Positions 25,392 through 33,227 are shown, numbered from the stretch's first letter. The stretch is 37,249 nt of DNA from B2-G16 sp964528085 (GCA_964528085.1 CAZGRE010000012.1:1-37249), one strand, 5' to 3'. Translations and numbers: made by a program. The notes: generated from the sequence alone by a model not told the origin.

Positions 25392-26141
25392 ATGAAGCTC
25401 GTTCGATTCCGCACACCCGATGATGGAAGCCCGAAGGAAGGGGAGCTCCGCGGGGATGCGGTGATCGCCGGGGATTCGATTTACAGGTTCGACCGGGTTG
25501 CTCTCCTCCCCCCTTGCGTTCCGACGAAGATCGTCTGTGTCGGGAGGAACTACGCGGCGCATGCTAGGGAGCTGGGGAACGTGGTCCCAAAGGAGCCGCT
25601 CTTCTTCTTCAAACCACCCTCAGCGGTCATCGGGCCGGATGAGGGGATCGTCCTCCCGGACAGCCCGCAGGTCGACTACGAGGCGGAGCTTGCGGTCGTG
25701 ATCGGGAGGAGGTGTCGAAACGTCCCGCCAGAGAGGGCACTCGAGTTCGTCCTCGGCTATACGTGTATGAACGACGTCACCGATCGCGCAGCGCAGCGCT
25801 GGGAGCAGAACTGGGTCCGGGCGAAGGGGTTCGACACATCCGCCCCCCTCGGTCCGGCGATCCTGACGCGCGACGAGACCGACGGGCCGTTCCATATCAC
25901 GCTCCGCTTAAACGGGATCCTCCGCCAGGACGGGACGACGGAGCTGATGATTTGCCCCGTTCCCCGGCTGATCGCCATGATCTCATCGATCATGACGCTC
26001 GAGCCCGGGGATGTGATAGCGACCGGGACCCCGGCCGGGGTCGGTCCCCTTTCGCCGGGGGATACGGTCGAGATAACGATCGATGGGATCGGGACCCTTC
26101 GCAATCGCGTACGGGCACCCGGTCAAAAGGAGCTGGGATGA
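25392..26141 (+). CDS. Fumarylacetoacetate hydrolase (FAH) family enzyme
   Basis: 249 aa. The C-terminal FAH fold spans about 50-245: KIVCVGRNYAAHARELGN, FFKPPSAVIG, the metal-binding DYEAELAVVIG (ExE near residue 97), YTCMNDVTDR, and RAKGFDTSAPLGP. Relatives act as acylpyruvate hydrolases, oxaloacetate tautomerases or decarboxylases, or isomerases of aromatic-ring degradation intermediates; the substrate here cannot be assigned. ATG 25392 gives the family N-terminus MKLVRFRTP and has AAGGTCAGG in front. The reading frame extends further upstream but that part opposes lspA and is not conserved-looking. The stop overlaps the ATG of the next gene (ATGA). Confidence 0.9.
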   Translation: MKLVRFRTPDDGSPKEGELRGDAVIAGDSIYRFDRVALLPPCVPTKIVCVGRNYAAHARELGNVVPKEPLFFFKPPSAVIGPDEGIVLPDSPQVDYEAELAVVIGRRCRNVPPERALEFVLGYTCMNDVTDRAAQRWEQNWVRAKGFDTSAPLGPAILTRDETDGPFHITLRLNGILRQDGTTELMICPVPRLIAMISSIMTLEPGDVIATGTPAGVGPLSPGDTVEITIDGIGTLRNRVRAPGQKELG

Positions 26142-27514
26142 AGATAACGTTTTGCGGAGCTGCGGGGACGGTAACCGGATCGTGCCATCTGGTCGAGACG
26201 GGTGGAATCCGTATTCTGCTCGATTGCGGGCTCTTTCAGGGGAGAAGGGAAGTAGAGGAGTACAACCTCGATCCATTCCCGTTCGATCCTACGGGGATCG
26301 ATTACCTCCTTCTGTCGCACGCCCATCTCGACCATGTCGGCCTCGTCCCCCGCCTCGTCCGGGAGGGGTTCGGAGGAGAGATCGTCTGCACCCCCCCGAC
26401 CGAGGAGATAGCAAAGCTGCTGCTTGCCGACTCGGCTCATCTTCAGGTGGAGGAGGCGGCGTACCGGGCGCGGAAGGCGCGAAGGCGGGGGGAGACCGCG
26501 CCAGAGCCGCTTTACGACATGGGAGACGTCCTCAGGGCGAGCTCTGCGTTCCGCCGGATGGTTCCATACGAGGAGGAGATCGAGCTGAAGGACGGCGTCA
26601 GAGCCGTCTTCCACGACGCCGGGCACATCCTCGGCTCGGCGAACATCGAGCTTAGAAGCGAAGGGAAGACGATCGTTTATAGTGGGGATATCGGGAACCG
26701 CCACCAGCCGATCGTCCGCGAGCCGAGCGTCCCGCCGAAGGCGGATGCGGTCCTGATCGAATCGACGTACGGTGACCGCAGACACCGGCCGGCGGAGGAA
26801 TCGGCCGCCGAGTTGAAGGAGGCGATAGGGACGGTGATCGGCCGGGGAGGGAACATCCTCATCCCGTCGTTCGCCCTTGAGCGGACGCAGGAGATACTCT
26901 ACGAGCTCTTCCTCCTCTGGAAGAAGAGGGAGCTCCCCGAATGCCGGATATTCCTCGACAGTCCGCTTGCGATCGCTACAACACGGGTCTTCGCCCGTTA
27001 CCTCGATTACTTCGACAAGGAGGGGCGGGAGGCCTTCTCCCATACCCCTAACCCGTTCAACTTCCCTCTGCTCCAGTACACCCAGACGGCCGATGAGTCG
27101 AAGCGGATAAACGCCCTTCCCGAGGGGAACATAATCATCGCCGGGAGCGGGATGTGCACCGGGGGAAGGATCATCCATCACCTCCGCCACAACCTGTGGC
27201 GGGAGGAGGCGGGTGTGGTCTTCGTCGGCTACCAGGCCGGGGGGACGCTCGGTCGGCGGATCGTGGAGGGGGATAAGCACGTTAAGATATTCGGTGAGGA
27301 CGTCGCCGTCCGGGCGCAGATCTGGACGGTGAACGGGTTCTCCTCACACGCCGATCAGCCGATCCTCCTCGACTGGCTCCGTTCCGCTGCCCCGAAGGTT
27401 GCGTTCCTCGTCCACGGGGAGGAGGGCTCGCTGAACGGCCTCGCAGAGGCGGCAAGTTCGCAATTGTCGTTGACGACGCACATCGCTGTGCGCGGCGAGA
27501 CGGTGACGGTCTGA
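26138..27514 (+). CDS. MBL-fold beta-CASP ribonuclease
   Basis: 458-aa cytoplasmic metallo-beta-lactamase/beta-CASP enzyme of the CPSF-73/Ysh1-like type. Zinc ligands: HAHLDH at 61-66, H163 in DAGHILGS, D184 in YSGDIG, and H426 in VHGEEGSL. Beta-CASP motifs: A in IESTYGD (207-213), B in GSGMCTGG (336-343) with the following HHLRHNL, and C in FSSHAD (H404). All are intact, so endo- or exonuclease activity on RNA is expected from the family. The ATG at 26138 overlaps the FAH-gene stop with AAAAGGAG upstream. A secreted lamin-tail protein gene follows after 10 nt. Confidence 0.94.
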   Translation: MKITFCGAAGTVTGSCHLVETGGIRILLDCGLFQGRREVEEYNLDPFPFDPTGIDYLLLSHAHLDHVGLVPRLVREGFGGEIVCTPPTEEIAKLLLADSAHLQVEEAAYRARKARRRGETAPEPLYDMGDVLRASSAFRRMVPYEEEIELKDGVRAVFHDAGHILGSANIELRSEGKTIVYSGDIGNRHQPIVREPSVPPKADAVLIESTYGDRRHRPAEESAAELKEAIGTVIGRGGNILIPSFALERTQEILYELFLLWKKRELPECRIFLDSPLAIATTRVFARYLDYFDKEGREAFSHTPNPFNFPLLQYTQTADESKRINALPEGNIIIAGSGMCTGGRIIHHLRHNLWREEAGVVFVGYQAGGTLGRRIVEGDKHVKIFGEDVAVRAQIWTVNGFSSHADQPILLDWLRSAAPKVAFLVHGEEGSLNGLAEAASSQLSLTTHIAVRGETVTV

Positions 27515-27524
27515 AAGGAGGGAT

Positions 27525-28025
27525 ATGAACGGATTATCGATCGTCCTCCGGCAGGGGGGAATCCTCATCATCGCCCTCCTCCTCCTTGTTGCGATGGCGT
27601 ACGGGCAAGAGGAGCCGGCCCCGAGCCTTCTGATAAACGAGATCGAGCTGAACCCGCCCGGACGCGATGCCGGTGCGGAGTGGGTCGAGATCCTAAACGT
27701 GAGCGAGCGGCCGATCGACCTTTACGGCTGGGAGATCACATACACCTATCGTACCCCGGGGAGCGTCCCCATCGTTGAGGAGGAGACGATCCTCTCACCA
27801 GGTGGACGCTACGTATTCACCTACCCCTTACTCATGCTCCGTAACGACGATCCCACCCCGATCGAGCTGATCGATCCGGAGGGGAACGTAGTAGACAGGA
27901 CCCCGGCGTTCACCGATACCCTAGGGAATGAAGGGACGTGGCAGCGGTTCCCCGACGGGGGAGACCCCATCCTCCCCGATGTTTGGCTCTTCCTCGAGGC
28001 GACGCGCGGGGCTCCGAACAGCTAG
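27525..28025 (+). CDS. Secreted lamin-tail-domain protein
   Basis: 166 aa. Residues 1-27 are a Sec signal (GGILIIALLLLVAMAYG, cleavage near YGQ-EE). The remaining residues form a single lamin-tail (LTD) immunoglobulin-like domain: LLINEIELNPPGRDAGAEWV, then EILNVSERPIDLYGWEIT, a loop with LSPGGRYVF, VVDRTPAF and EGTWQRFPDG. Bacterial LTDs occur on secreted or surface proteins, often beside nucleases. Here the domain stands alone. The gene starts 10 nt after the ribonuclease gene behind GAAAGGAGGGAT, so they are probably co-transcribed. Its TAG shares the CTAG at 28022-28025 with the opposing gene. Confidence 0.88.
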   Translation: MNGLSIVLRQGGILIIALLLLVAMAYGQEEPAPSLLINEIELNPPGRDAGAEWVEILNVSERPIDLYGWEITYTYRTPGSVPIVEEETILSPGGRYVFTYPLLMLRNDDPTPIELIDPEGNVVDRTPAFTDTLGNEGTWQRFPDGGDPILPDVWLFLEATRGAPNS

Positions 28026-28560
28026 CCTTCGGCGAACCTGCGGGCTTCCTCCTCTGAGGCTCCCTTCAGGACGTTCCAAGCGTCACTCCCGACGAAGACG
28101 GTGACCCCGCCGTAGAGCGGCTCATCGCCGCTTCCGCTGAAGACGAGACCGACGAAGTCGCGGTCGTAGACCTCGAGCTGCTCGGTCAGCCCAGGGATCC
28201 CCGCCGGTTCATCGACCGGATAGATGTGGAGGATCCGGGAAGCGGAGATCGTCACCTGGCTGTTACTCGTCCCGAACGACGATTCCACACCGAGGAACGG
28301 GATGACGATGACAAGGGCAGGGAACTCCTCGCTCGAGGATGCGTAATCCGCGAAGAAGGCGGCGAGCTCGACCCCTTCCGCGATGAGCTCGTAGTCGGAG
28401 TCCAATCGCTCGTAGATCGTCGCCAGCTCCTCGATCTCCTCATCCGGGACCCCGGTCAGATCGAACTCCTCGGTCCCATTCATCCCGCGGAGGCTTATCC
28501 CGACCGGGAGGGCTATCGGAGCGGTGTAGTAGATCGTCTTCGTATAGTGAGTCCGTTCAC
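28022..28560 (-). pseudogene. C-terminal part of frameshifted exported protein
   Basis: Frame open from 28561 to a TAG at 28024-28022, one phase away from the upstream half. The first in-frame ATG is at 28483, but the preceding codons read THYTKTIYYTAPIALPVGIS, a natural continuation of the upstream half's VNGLT. Residues further on (YELIAEGVELAAFF, VIVIPFLGVESSFG, ASRILHIYPVDEPAG, LVFSGSGDEPLYGG) form a compact alpha/beta region of unknown family. Either the assembly lacks one base or the gene is truly broken. No Shine-Dalgarno sequence precedes the ATG at 28483, which argues against an independent gene. Confidence 0.65.
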
Positions 28561-28914
28561 CTCATCGTCGGCTGTCACGACGCCCCGGTAGGTCTCACCC
28601 GGAACGATCGCGACCGACTGCGAGGCGAGGGAGATCCGCTGCACCGGGCCGCCGAGGGTCGTCGACCGGCGAAACTCCGATAGGACGCCCTCCCTCCCGT
28701 CCTTCGGGCCGTAGACCGTCCAGCCGAAGACGAGGGATGAGTCGCTCGGTCGTGGATCGTACTCGAGCGAGACGGAGAATATGACCTCCGCCTCCCCTGT
28801 TTCAGGATCGAGTCGCAGGAACGCACCTGAGGCCGTCTCGTTCCATTCGACCGCCGCCGCCGCTACGGCGAGCCCCACTAAAATGAGAAGGAAGACCGTT
28901 ATCGTTCTGTTCAT
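28513..28914 (-). pseudogene. N-terminal part of frameshifted exported protein
   Basis: 133 codons from ATG 28914 to a TAG at 28515-28513. Residues 1-21 are a signal peptide (MNRTITVFLLILVGLAVAAAA). The rest is beta-rich (GAFLRLDPETGEAEVIFSVS, YDPRPSDSSLVFGWTVYG, VAIVPGETYRGVVTADDE) and matches no family I recognise. The last 12 codons (RRRSTTPLR) look like out-of-frame reading. The continuation lies one phase back, and the shift must fall between 28562 (stop in the other frame) and 28513. A perfect TATAAT ends 8 nt before the ATG and there is no Shine-Dalgarno sequence, so the mRNA would be nearly leaderless. Confidence 0.65.
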
Positions 28915-28922
28915 GGTATTCA

Positions 28923-28928
28923 ATTATA
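28923..28928 (-). promoter_or_regulatory. Consensus -10 box TATAAT close to start codon
   Basis: TATAAT on the minus strand ends 8 nt before ATG 28914, predicting a 2-nt leader. No good -35 is visible at 16-18 nt. It belongs to the frameshifted exported protein gene. Confidence 0.4.
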
Positions 28929-29016
28929 CCCCTCCATCCCCTCGTCGTTTCGGTGCCGGGGTTGGGCCAGAGGGATCGGTGCTGTACGATCGGGTAGAAT
29001 CAAAAAGGAGGAGCGG

Positions 29017-30207
29017 ATGCCTGTCTGTCTGAGCGAGGGTGAATTCACCCGCCGCCGCGCGCGGCTGACCGAGGGGTTGAGCGAGGCGCGCCTCGATGCC
29101 CTCTGCCTCTTCTCCCCGACGCAGGTCTTCTACTTGAGCGGGTTTTCGTTCATTCCCACCGAGCGGCCGATCGGGGTCGTGTATCTGCCGAGGCGCGATC
29201 GGGCGGTCCTATTCGTCCCGCTCCTCGAGCGGGAACACGCCGATGAGGCACACGTCGATGAAGTTCGAACCTATCCCGAATATCCGGACCGGGCCCATCC
29301 GATGGAGCTCCTCGCCCGCCTCCTCCGCGAGCTCGGGCTCGATCGGGGGAGGATCGGGGTCGATGCCGACGGTTACCCGGGCGGGTACGGGTACGAAGGC
29401 CCGGCGTTGAGCGAGCTTCTCGACTGTGAGATCGTACATGCGAAAGGGATCATCGCGGGGATGATGCAGATCAAATCACAAGAGGAGATCGCCCTCATCC
29501 GTGAGGCCTGCCGGTGGGGGGGCCTTGCCCATCGCCTCCTCCAGGAGTATACGAAAGCCGGGTTGAACGAGGTCGAGATATCGATCGGGGCTTCCCGCGA
29601 GGCTTCGATCCGGATGCTCGATGAGATCGGGGGGGCGTACCGGCCGCTTCGGGGAGGGGCGTTCCCAGCGCATGCCGGTTTCCGCGGGCAGATCGGTGTA
29701 CAATCGGCCGTCCCTCATGCGATCACGACCGGGGCGATCCTCAAGGAGGGGGACGTCCTTGTCACCGGTGCGGCGGCCGAGGTCGGGGGGTACCTGAGCG
29801 AGCTCGAACGGACGATGATCCTCGGCGAACCGACTCCGAAACAGGCCCGCCTATTCGATCTGATGGTCGGTGCTCAGGACCTCGCCTTCTCTGAGATCAG
29901 GCCGGGGAGGCGTTGCAGCGACGTCGATCGGCTCGTCCGCGAGTACTACGAGGAGAACGGAATAACCGATTACTGGCGCCACCATACCGGTCATTCGATC
30001 GGCTACGGGATGCACGAAGCCCCGTTCTTCGATATCGGCGACGATACGGTGATCGAGCCCGGGATGGTGTTCACCGTCGAGCCGGGGCTGTACGTCCCTG
30101 GGTTCGCCGGGTTCCGCCACTCGGACACGGTCCTCGTCACGGACGAGGGGATCGAACGGTTGACCGACTATCCCCGCGATATAGAGAGACTTACTATTCC
30201 GACGTGA
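29017..30207 (+). CDS. M24-family (Xaa-Pro peptidase/creatinase fold) protein with atypical metal site
   Basis: 396 aa. It has an N-terminal creatinase-type domain (about 10-140) and a C-terminal pita-bread M24 domain (about 155-390). Compared with PepQ-type enzymes, H326 (HHTGHSIG) and E355 (FTVEPG) are kept, as is substrate-side H234 (AVPHAI). The first aspartate is replaced around T250 (LVTGAA), the second by E262 (SELERT), and the last glutamate by S369 (FRHSD). Three of five dinuclear metal ligands therefore differ, so it may be a metal-poor hydrolase of creatinase or ectoine-hydrolase type rather than a true prolidase. AAGGAGGAG lies directly before ATG 29017. The stop overlaps the GTG of the next gene (GTGA). 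Confidence 0.9.
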   Translation: MPVCLSEGEFTRRRARLTEGLSEARLDALCLFSPTQVFYLSGFSFIPTERPIGVVYLPRRDRAVLFVPLLEREHADEAHVDEVRTYPEYPDRAHPMELLARLLRELGLDRGRIGVDADGYPGGYGYEGPALSELLDCEIVHAKGIIAGMMQIKSQEEIALIREACRWGGLAHRLLQEYTKAGLNEVEISIGASREASIRMLDEIGGAYRPLRGGAFPAHAGFRGQIGVQSAVPHAITTGAILKEGDVLVTGAAAEVGGYLSELERTMILGEPTPKQARLFDLMVGAQDLAFSEIRPGRRCSDVDRLVREYYEENGITDYWRHHTGHSIGYGMHEAPFFDIGDDTVIEPGMVFTVEPGLYVPGFAGFRHSDTVLVTDEGIERLTDYPRDIERLTIPT

Positions 30208-31610
30208 GCCGGGCCGGTGTATCTTTGCTGATATTCGATCTCGACGGGACGATCTATCGGACCGAATCCTCGTTCCTGCCGACGATGCACGAGATCTACG
30301 CGCATTTTGGGATCGTCCCCCCGCCCGATGAGAAGATCATGGGGATGGTCGGGGAGACGTTCGATCGGTTCCTCGATTGGCTGATCGAGCAGGGATTCCC
30401 CCCGCCGAAGGAGAGGCTGGCGGAGCTGATCGCAGCCCGTGAGCAAGAGGCGATCAAAAAGAAAGGCGAGCTCTTCCCCGGTGCAGCGGAGGCCCTCGCA
30501 ACCCTTCATCGGCGCGGGTATCTCATTTCACTTTGCACCAACGGGGATCGCCATTACGCTTCCCTTATCCTAAACGAGTTTAAAATCAGCCCGTTCTTCG
30601 ATTTCATCCTGACGAACGACGATGGACGGCTGACCAAGGAGGTGATGGTCGCCGATCTGCTCGCAACGGTCAGGCCGGGGCGCGCGTTCCTCATTGGGGA
30701 CCGCTACCATGACGTCGAAGCCGGCCGCGCCAATCGCTGTATCGTGATCGGGACCCGGTACGGATACGGGGATCCCGAAGAGCTGAAAGGAGCCGATCAC
30801 ACGATCGTCTCCCCGGCTGAGCTCCCCCCGCTCCTCGAGCGGATCGATCGGCGGGATTCCAATACCGCCTTCTTCCGGTTCTACGCTGAGCTGAACGACT
30901 TCCTCCCCGACGGCCTGAGTAAGCGGACGATCCCCTACGAGTTCTTCGGCTCGCCCGGGGTGAAGGACGCGATCGAGGCGCTCGGCGTCCCCCATGTCGA
31001 GGTCGATCTGATCATCGCAAACGGTCGCTCCGTCGACTTTTCCTACCGGTTGACCGATGGGGATCGGGTGGCGGTCTATCCGGTGTTTGAGACGATCGAT
31101 ATCACCCCCCTCGTCCGCCTCCAGGGGAGGCCGCTCAGGGACCCTTCGTTCATCACTGATGTCCATCTCGGGAAGCTGACGCGGCTCCTCCGCCTCCTCG
31201 GGTTCGACACGGCGGAGGGGAGGGGGCTCGATGACGAGGGGATCGTCGAGCGGGCCCTCGCCGAGGGGAGGATCATCCTCACCCACGACAGGGAGCTGCT
31301 GAAGCGCTCCGCCGTCACCCACGGTTATTGGGTCCGCTCCCCCGACCCGATAGAGCAGGCGCGCGAGGTCGTCCGCCGGTTCGATCTGCGAGGGGGAGTG
31401 CGGGCGTTCACCCGCTGCCCGGCGTGCAACGGGGAGATCGTCCCGGTGGCGAAGGAAGATGTGCGCGACGAGATCCCGCCGCGGACCGCCGGCTGGCTCG
31501 ATGAGTACTATCGTTGTGAACGTTGTGGGAAGATCTACTGGAAGGGGACGCATTACCCGCACTTGCAGGAAGTCCTCGATTCGATCCTTGATTCAAACGA
31601 TACGGGCTAG
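30204..31610 (+). CDS. HAD hydrolase fused to ubiquitin-like and Mut7-C RNase domains
   Basis: 468 aa, three modules in one frame. Residues 1-215 are a HAD phosphatase with nucleophile D12 and D14 in FDLDGT, SLCTNGD (109-115), K145 in LTKE, and LIGDRYHDVEAG with D166 and D170. Residues 221-298 are a ubiquitin/MoaD-like domain (FFRFYAELNDFLP, LTDGDRVAVYPVFE). Residues 317-396 are the PIN-like Mut7-C domain (D319 in ITDVHLGKL, D362 in LTHDREL). A zinc ribbon follows with C405-x2-C408 and C438-x2-C441. Stand-alone Ub-Mut7-C proteins are common; the HAD fusion is not. No ATG, GTG or TTG lies at the junction, so it is not two genes. The start is GTG 30204, overlapping the preceding stop. Confidence 0.88.
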   Translation: MSRAGVSLLIFDLDGTIYRTESSFLPTMHEIYAHFGIVPPPDEKIMGMVGETFDRFLDWLIEQGFPPPKERLAELIAAREQEAIKKKGELFPGAAEALATLHRRGYLISLCTNGDRHYASLILNEFKISPFFDFILTNDDGRLTKEVMVADLLATVRPGRAFLIGDRYHDVEAGRANRCIVIGTRYGYGDPEELKGADHTIVSPAELPPLLERIDRRDSNTAFFRFYAELNDFLPDGLSKRTIPYEFFGSPGVKDAIEALGVPHVEVDLIIANGRSVDFSYRLTDGDRVAVYPVFETIDITPLVRLQGRPLRDPSFITDVHLGKLTRLLRLLGFDTAEGRGLDDEGIVERALAEGRIILTHDRELLKRSAVTHGYWVRSPDPIEQAREVVRRFDLRGGVRAFTRCPACNGEIVPVAKEDVRDEIPPRTAGWLDEYYRCERCGKIYWKGTHYPHLQEVLDSILDSNDTG

Positions 31611-31987
31611 AGGTACACGTAGTAGCAGACGTGCCATGCCGTGTTCACGATGAACATCGCGGCGATCGAGGTATTGAACGCCCGCGCGATCCCCTTACCC
31701 TTGATCAGGATGTAGGCGGGGATGACCAGGGCGACGAACCTGAGGAGGATCAAGAACGCAAGCTGAGCTCCCTCCCCTTGAAGCCAGGGGAGGTAGATGA
31801 GGGCTTGGATCCCCCACCCGAGGGCGGACATTCCGACGAACATCCAGGGGTTGAGGTCGTGCTCCTTGGCGAGCCGCCAGCTCCCGGCGAAGAGGCGGAA
31901 GACGGTTTTCAATACCCGACCGACGCCTCCCGGCCGGTGGTACGTCAGGGTTGAAGTTACGATCTCGTGCAGTCCACTCACCACCAA
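31607..31987 (-). CDS. Small multi-pass membrane protein of unknown function
   Basis: 126 aa. Hydrophobic helices lie at about 48-68 (WMFVGMSALGWGIQALIYLP), 75-95 (QLAFLILLRFVALVIPAYIL) and 105-126 (NTSIAAMFIVNTAWHVCYYV). The first 45 residues are basic and probably cytoplasmic. No family recognised. The start is TTG 31987, or GTG at 31984 or 31981. The only AAGGAG lies 11 nt upstream and is partly inside a hairpin (31997-32012). Its stop shares CTAG with the HAD/Mut7-C gene. The 103 nt between it and the flavoredoxin gene hold a weak -10 TATCAT (32026-32021) and that hairpin. Confidence 0.65.
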   Translation of the reverse strand: MVVSGLHEIVTSTLTYHRPGGVGRVLKTVFRLFAGSWRLAKEHDLNPWMFVGMSALGWGIQALIYLPWLQGEGAQLAFLILLRFVALVIPAYILIKGKGIARAFNTSIAAMFIVNTAWHVCYYVYL

Positions 31988-31996
31988 AATTGATAA

Positions 31997-32012
31997 GGCT
32001 CCTTATGGAGCC
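31997..32012 (-). other. Hairpin covering the ribosome-binding site of the membrane protein gene
   Basis: GGCTCC (31997-32002) and GGAGCC (32007-32012) pair around TTAT. On the minus-strand transcript the 3' arm contains most of AAGGAG, the only Shine-Dalgarno candidate for the gene starting at 31987. An imperfect T-rich stretch follows, so a weak terminator for the flavoredoxin gene is an alternative reading. Confidence 0.4.
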
Positions 32013-32090
32013 ACTCTTGAATGATACCCGTTCTTCCCTCCGATTGCGAGGGCGGATCGGTCGAGTATTCGGGAAGTTTGTCCTCATATT

Positions 32091-32603
32091 CTAATTAGCG
32101 TATGTAGCGAGGATCTCCCCGAATACGATCAGGTGGTGATCCCCTCCCTTGTAGTACTTCTCGAGGACGGTCTCCGAGGAGAAGTCGGAACGCTCCTGCT
32201 CCGTCCTCGCGATGATCCTACACTCGTAGTGAACGGCGCATCGATCGATGATCGGGGTTTCGACCTTTCGCGCCGGCGTCGGGGTGAATCCGCATTCGGC
32301 GAACTTGTCCGTGTCGCGACCGGATTTCGTCCCGCAGAGGATAAGCTCGTCTTTAAGCTCGCCGGGTGCAGGGAGATTCACGGTGAAGGTGTCGCCCGCT
32401 CTGATGCAGGCATAGGTGTAACGGCTCCTCCGCACGAGGACGGTGAACGCCGGCCGCCCCCATACGATTCCGATCTGCCCCCACCCGATCGTCATCGCGT
32501 TCGGCCTTCCTGTTTCATCCTTCGTCACGAGGAACGCGCCGTTCGTCGCAAGGGCCGCCTGCAGCGGTTCGATCCCTTTGTACCAGGGAATATCGTTCTT
32601 CAT
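32091..32603 (-). CDS. Flavin reductase-like domain protein (flavoredoxin family)
   Basis: 170-aa FMN-binding split-barrel protein. Family features: LVTKDETGRPNAMTIGWGQI (about 25-45), WGRPAFTVLVRRSRYT, GDTFTVNLP, then a CGTKSGRDTDKF motif where flavin reductase-like proteins carry CG.xSGR, and the C-terminal HHLIVFGEILA. Flavoredoxins shuttle electrons or reduce flavin with a pyridine nucleotide. The start at ATG 32603 is set by AAAGGAGGGCGCA in front. Earlier in-frame starts would add a non-conserved basic extension. It is divergent from the small membrane protein gene at 32720. Cytoplasmic; partner unknown. Confidence 0.88.
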   Translation of the reverse strand: MKNDIPWYKGIEPLQAALATNGAFLVTKDETGRPNAMTIGWGQIGIVWGRPAFTVLVRRSRYTYACIRAGDTFTVNLPAPGELKDELILCGTKSGRDTDKFAECGFTPTPARKVETPIIDRCAVHYECRIIARTEQERSDFSSETVLEKYYKGGDHHLIVFGEILATYAN

Positions 32604-32671
32604 TGCGCCCTCCTTTCGCTTGATTGGAACTAGGGGGAGGGTATTCCATTTCCGATCGGCGCGCATCCGGT

Positions 32672-32700
32672 TTGATCCGTCCATCCCGCTGAGGGAGAAT
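32672..32700 (+). promoter_or_regulatory. Putative promoter for small membrane protein/ybjQ pair
   Basis: TTGATC (32672-32677), 17 nt, GAGAAT (32695-32700), each four of six consensus bases. The ATG at 32720 follows after 19 nt with GAGGAGGAG between. Confidence 0.3.
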
Positions 32701-32719
32701 TCCGAGTGAGGAGGAGAGG

Positions 32720-32944
32720 ATGCTGAAGGTCGGATATACGATCATCCTGATTACGGGTACGCTGTTGCTGGGCTACCTGGCCTATTCCCTCGTTCGAGTA
32801 CTCGTCCTAGCCCGTGGGATCGGTCCGTTCTTCAAAGGTGTCATCCTCCTCGGAGGGGTGGGGATCCTCATCACCCTGGCCGGCCTCGTCCTCGAACGGA
32901 GAAAGGAGAGAGCTGATGATCATCGTGACGACAGAGACGATTGA
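32720..32944 (+). CDS. Small two-helix membrane protein
   Basis: 74 aa. Two hydrophobic helices lie at about 5-28 (YTIILITGTLLLGYLAYSLV) and 34-58 (GPFFKGVILLGGVGILITLA). They are followed by a highly charged tail ERRKERADDHRDDRDD, which would be cytoplasmic. GAGGAGGAGAGG directly precedes ATG 32720. The last 29 nt overlap ybjQ in another frame, so the two are almost certainly co-expressed. No family recognised. A membrane partner for the YbjQ-type protein is a reasonable guess from the overlap. Confidence 0.7.
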   Translation: MLKVGYTIILITGTLLLGYLAYSLVRVLVLARGIGPFFKGVILLGGVGILITLAGLVLERRKERADDHRDDRDD

Positions 32945-33227
32945 AGGGAAGAGGATAATCGAGACGCTCGGGCTCGTCCGCGGTAATACGATCCGCGCTC
33001 GCCACATTGGCCGCGACATCATGGCAGGGCTGCGGACGATCGTTGGGGGCGAGATCAAGGAGTACACGCAGATGCTCAGCCAGGCCCGTGATCAAGCGGT
33101 AGAGCGGATGGTCGCTCAGGCGGAGAGGCTTGGGGCTAATGCGATCGTCGGAGTCAGGTTCACCACGTCGCAGACGATGTCCGGCGCCGCTGAGATCCTC
33201 GCCTATGGAACGGCGGTCAGGATCTAG
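32916..33227 (+). CDS. YbjQ/UPF0145 family protein
   Basis: 103 aa, full length for the YbjQ (UPF0145, putative heavy-metal-binding) family. Signatures: an N-terminal TTETIEGKRIIETLGLVRGN, ARHIGRDIMAGLRTIVGGEI in the middle, then ARDQAVERMVAQAERLGANAI and VGVRFTTSQTM. Homologues form pentamers; biochemical function is not firmly known. AAAGGAGAG lies before ATG 32916, within the end of the preceding small membrane protein gene. Its TAG shares CTAG (33224-33227) with the stop of the opposing cysteate-synthase-like gene. Confidence 0.92.
   Translation: MIIVTTETIEGKRIIETLGLVRGNTIRARHIGRDIMAGLRTIVGGEIKEYTQMLSQARDQAVERMVAQAERLGANAIVGVRFTTSQTMSGAAEILAYGTAVRI

Noticed and set aside
26123..27280. 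385-codon minus-strand frame opposite the beta-CASP gene
   Set aside because: No recognisable domain; it is the antisense shadow of a fully motif-bearing ribonuclease.
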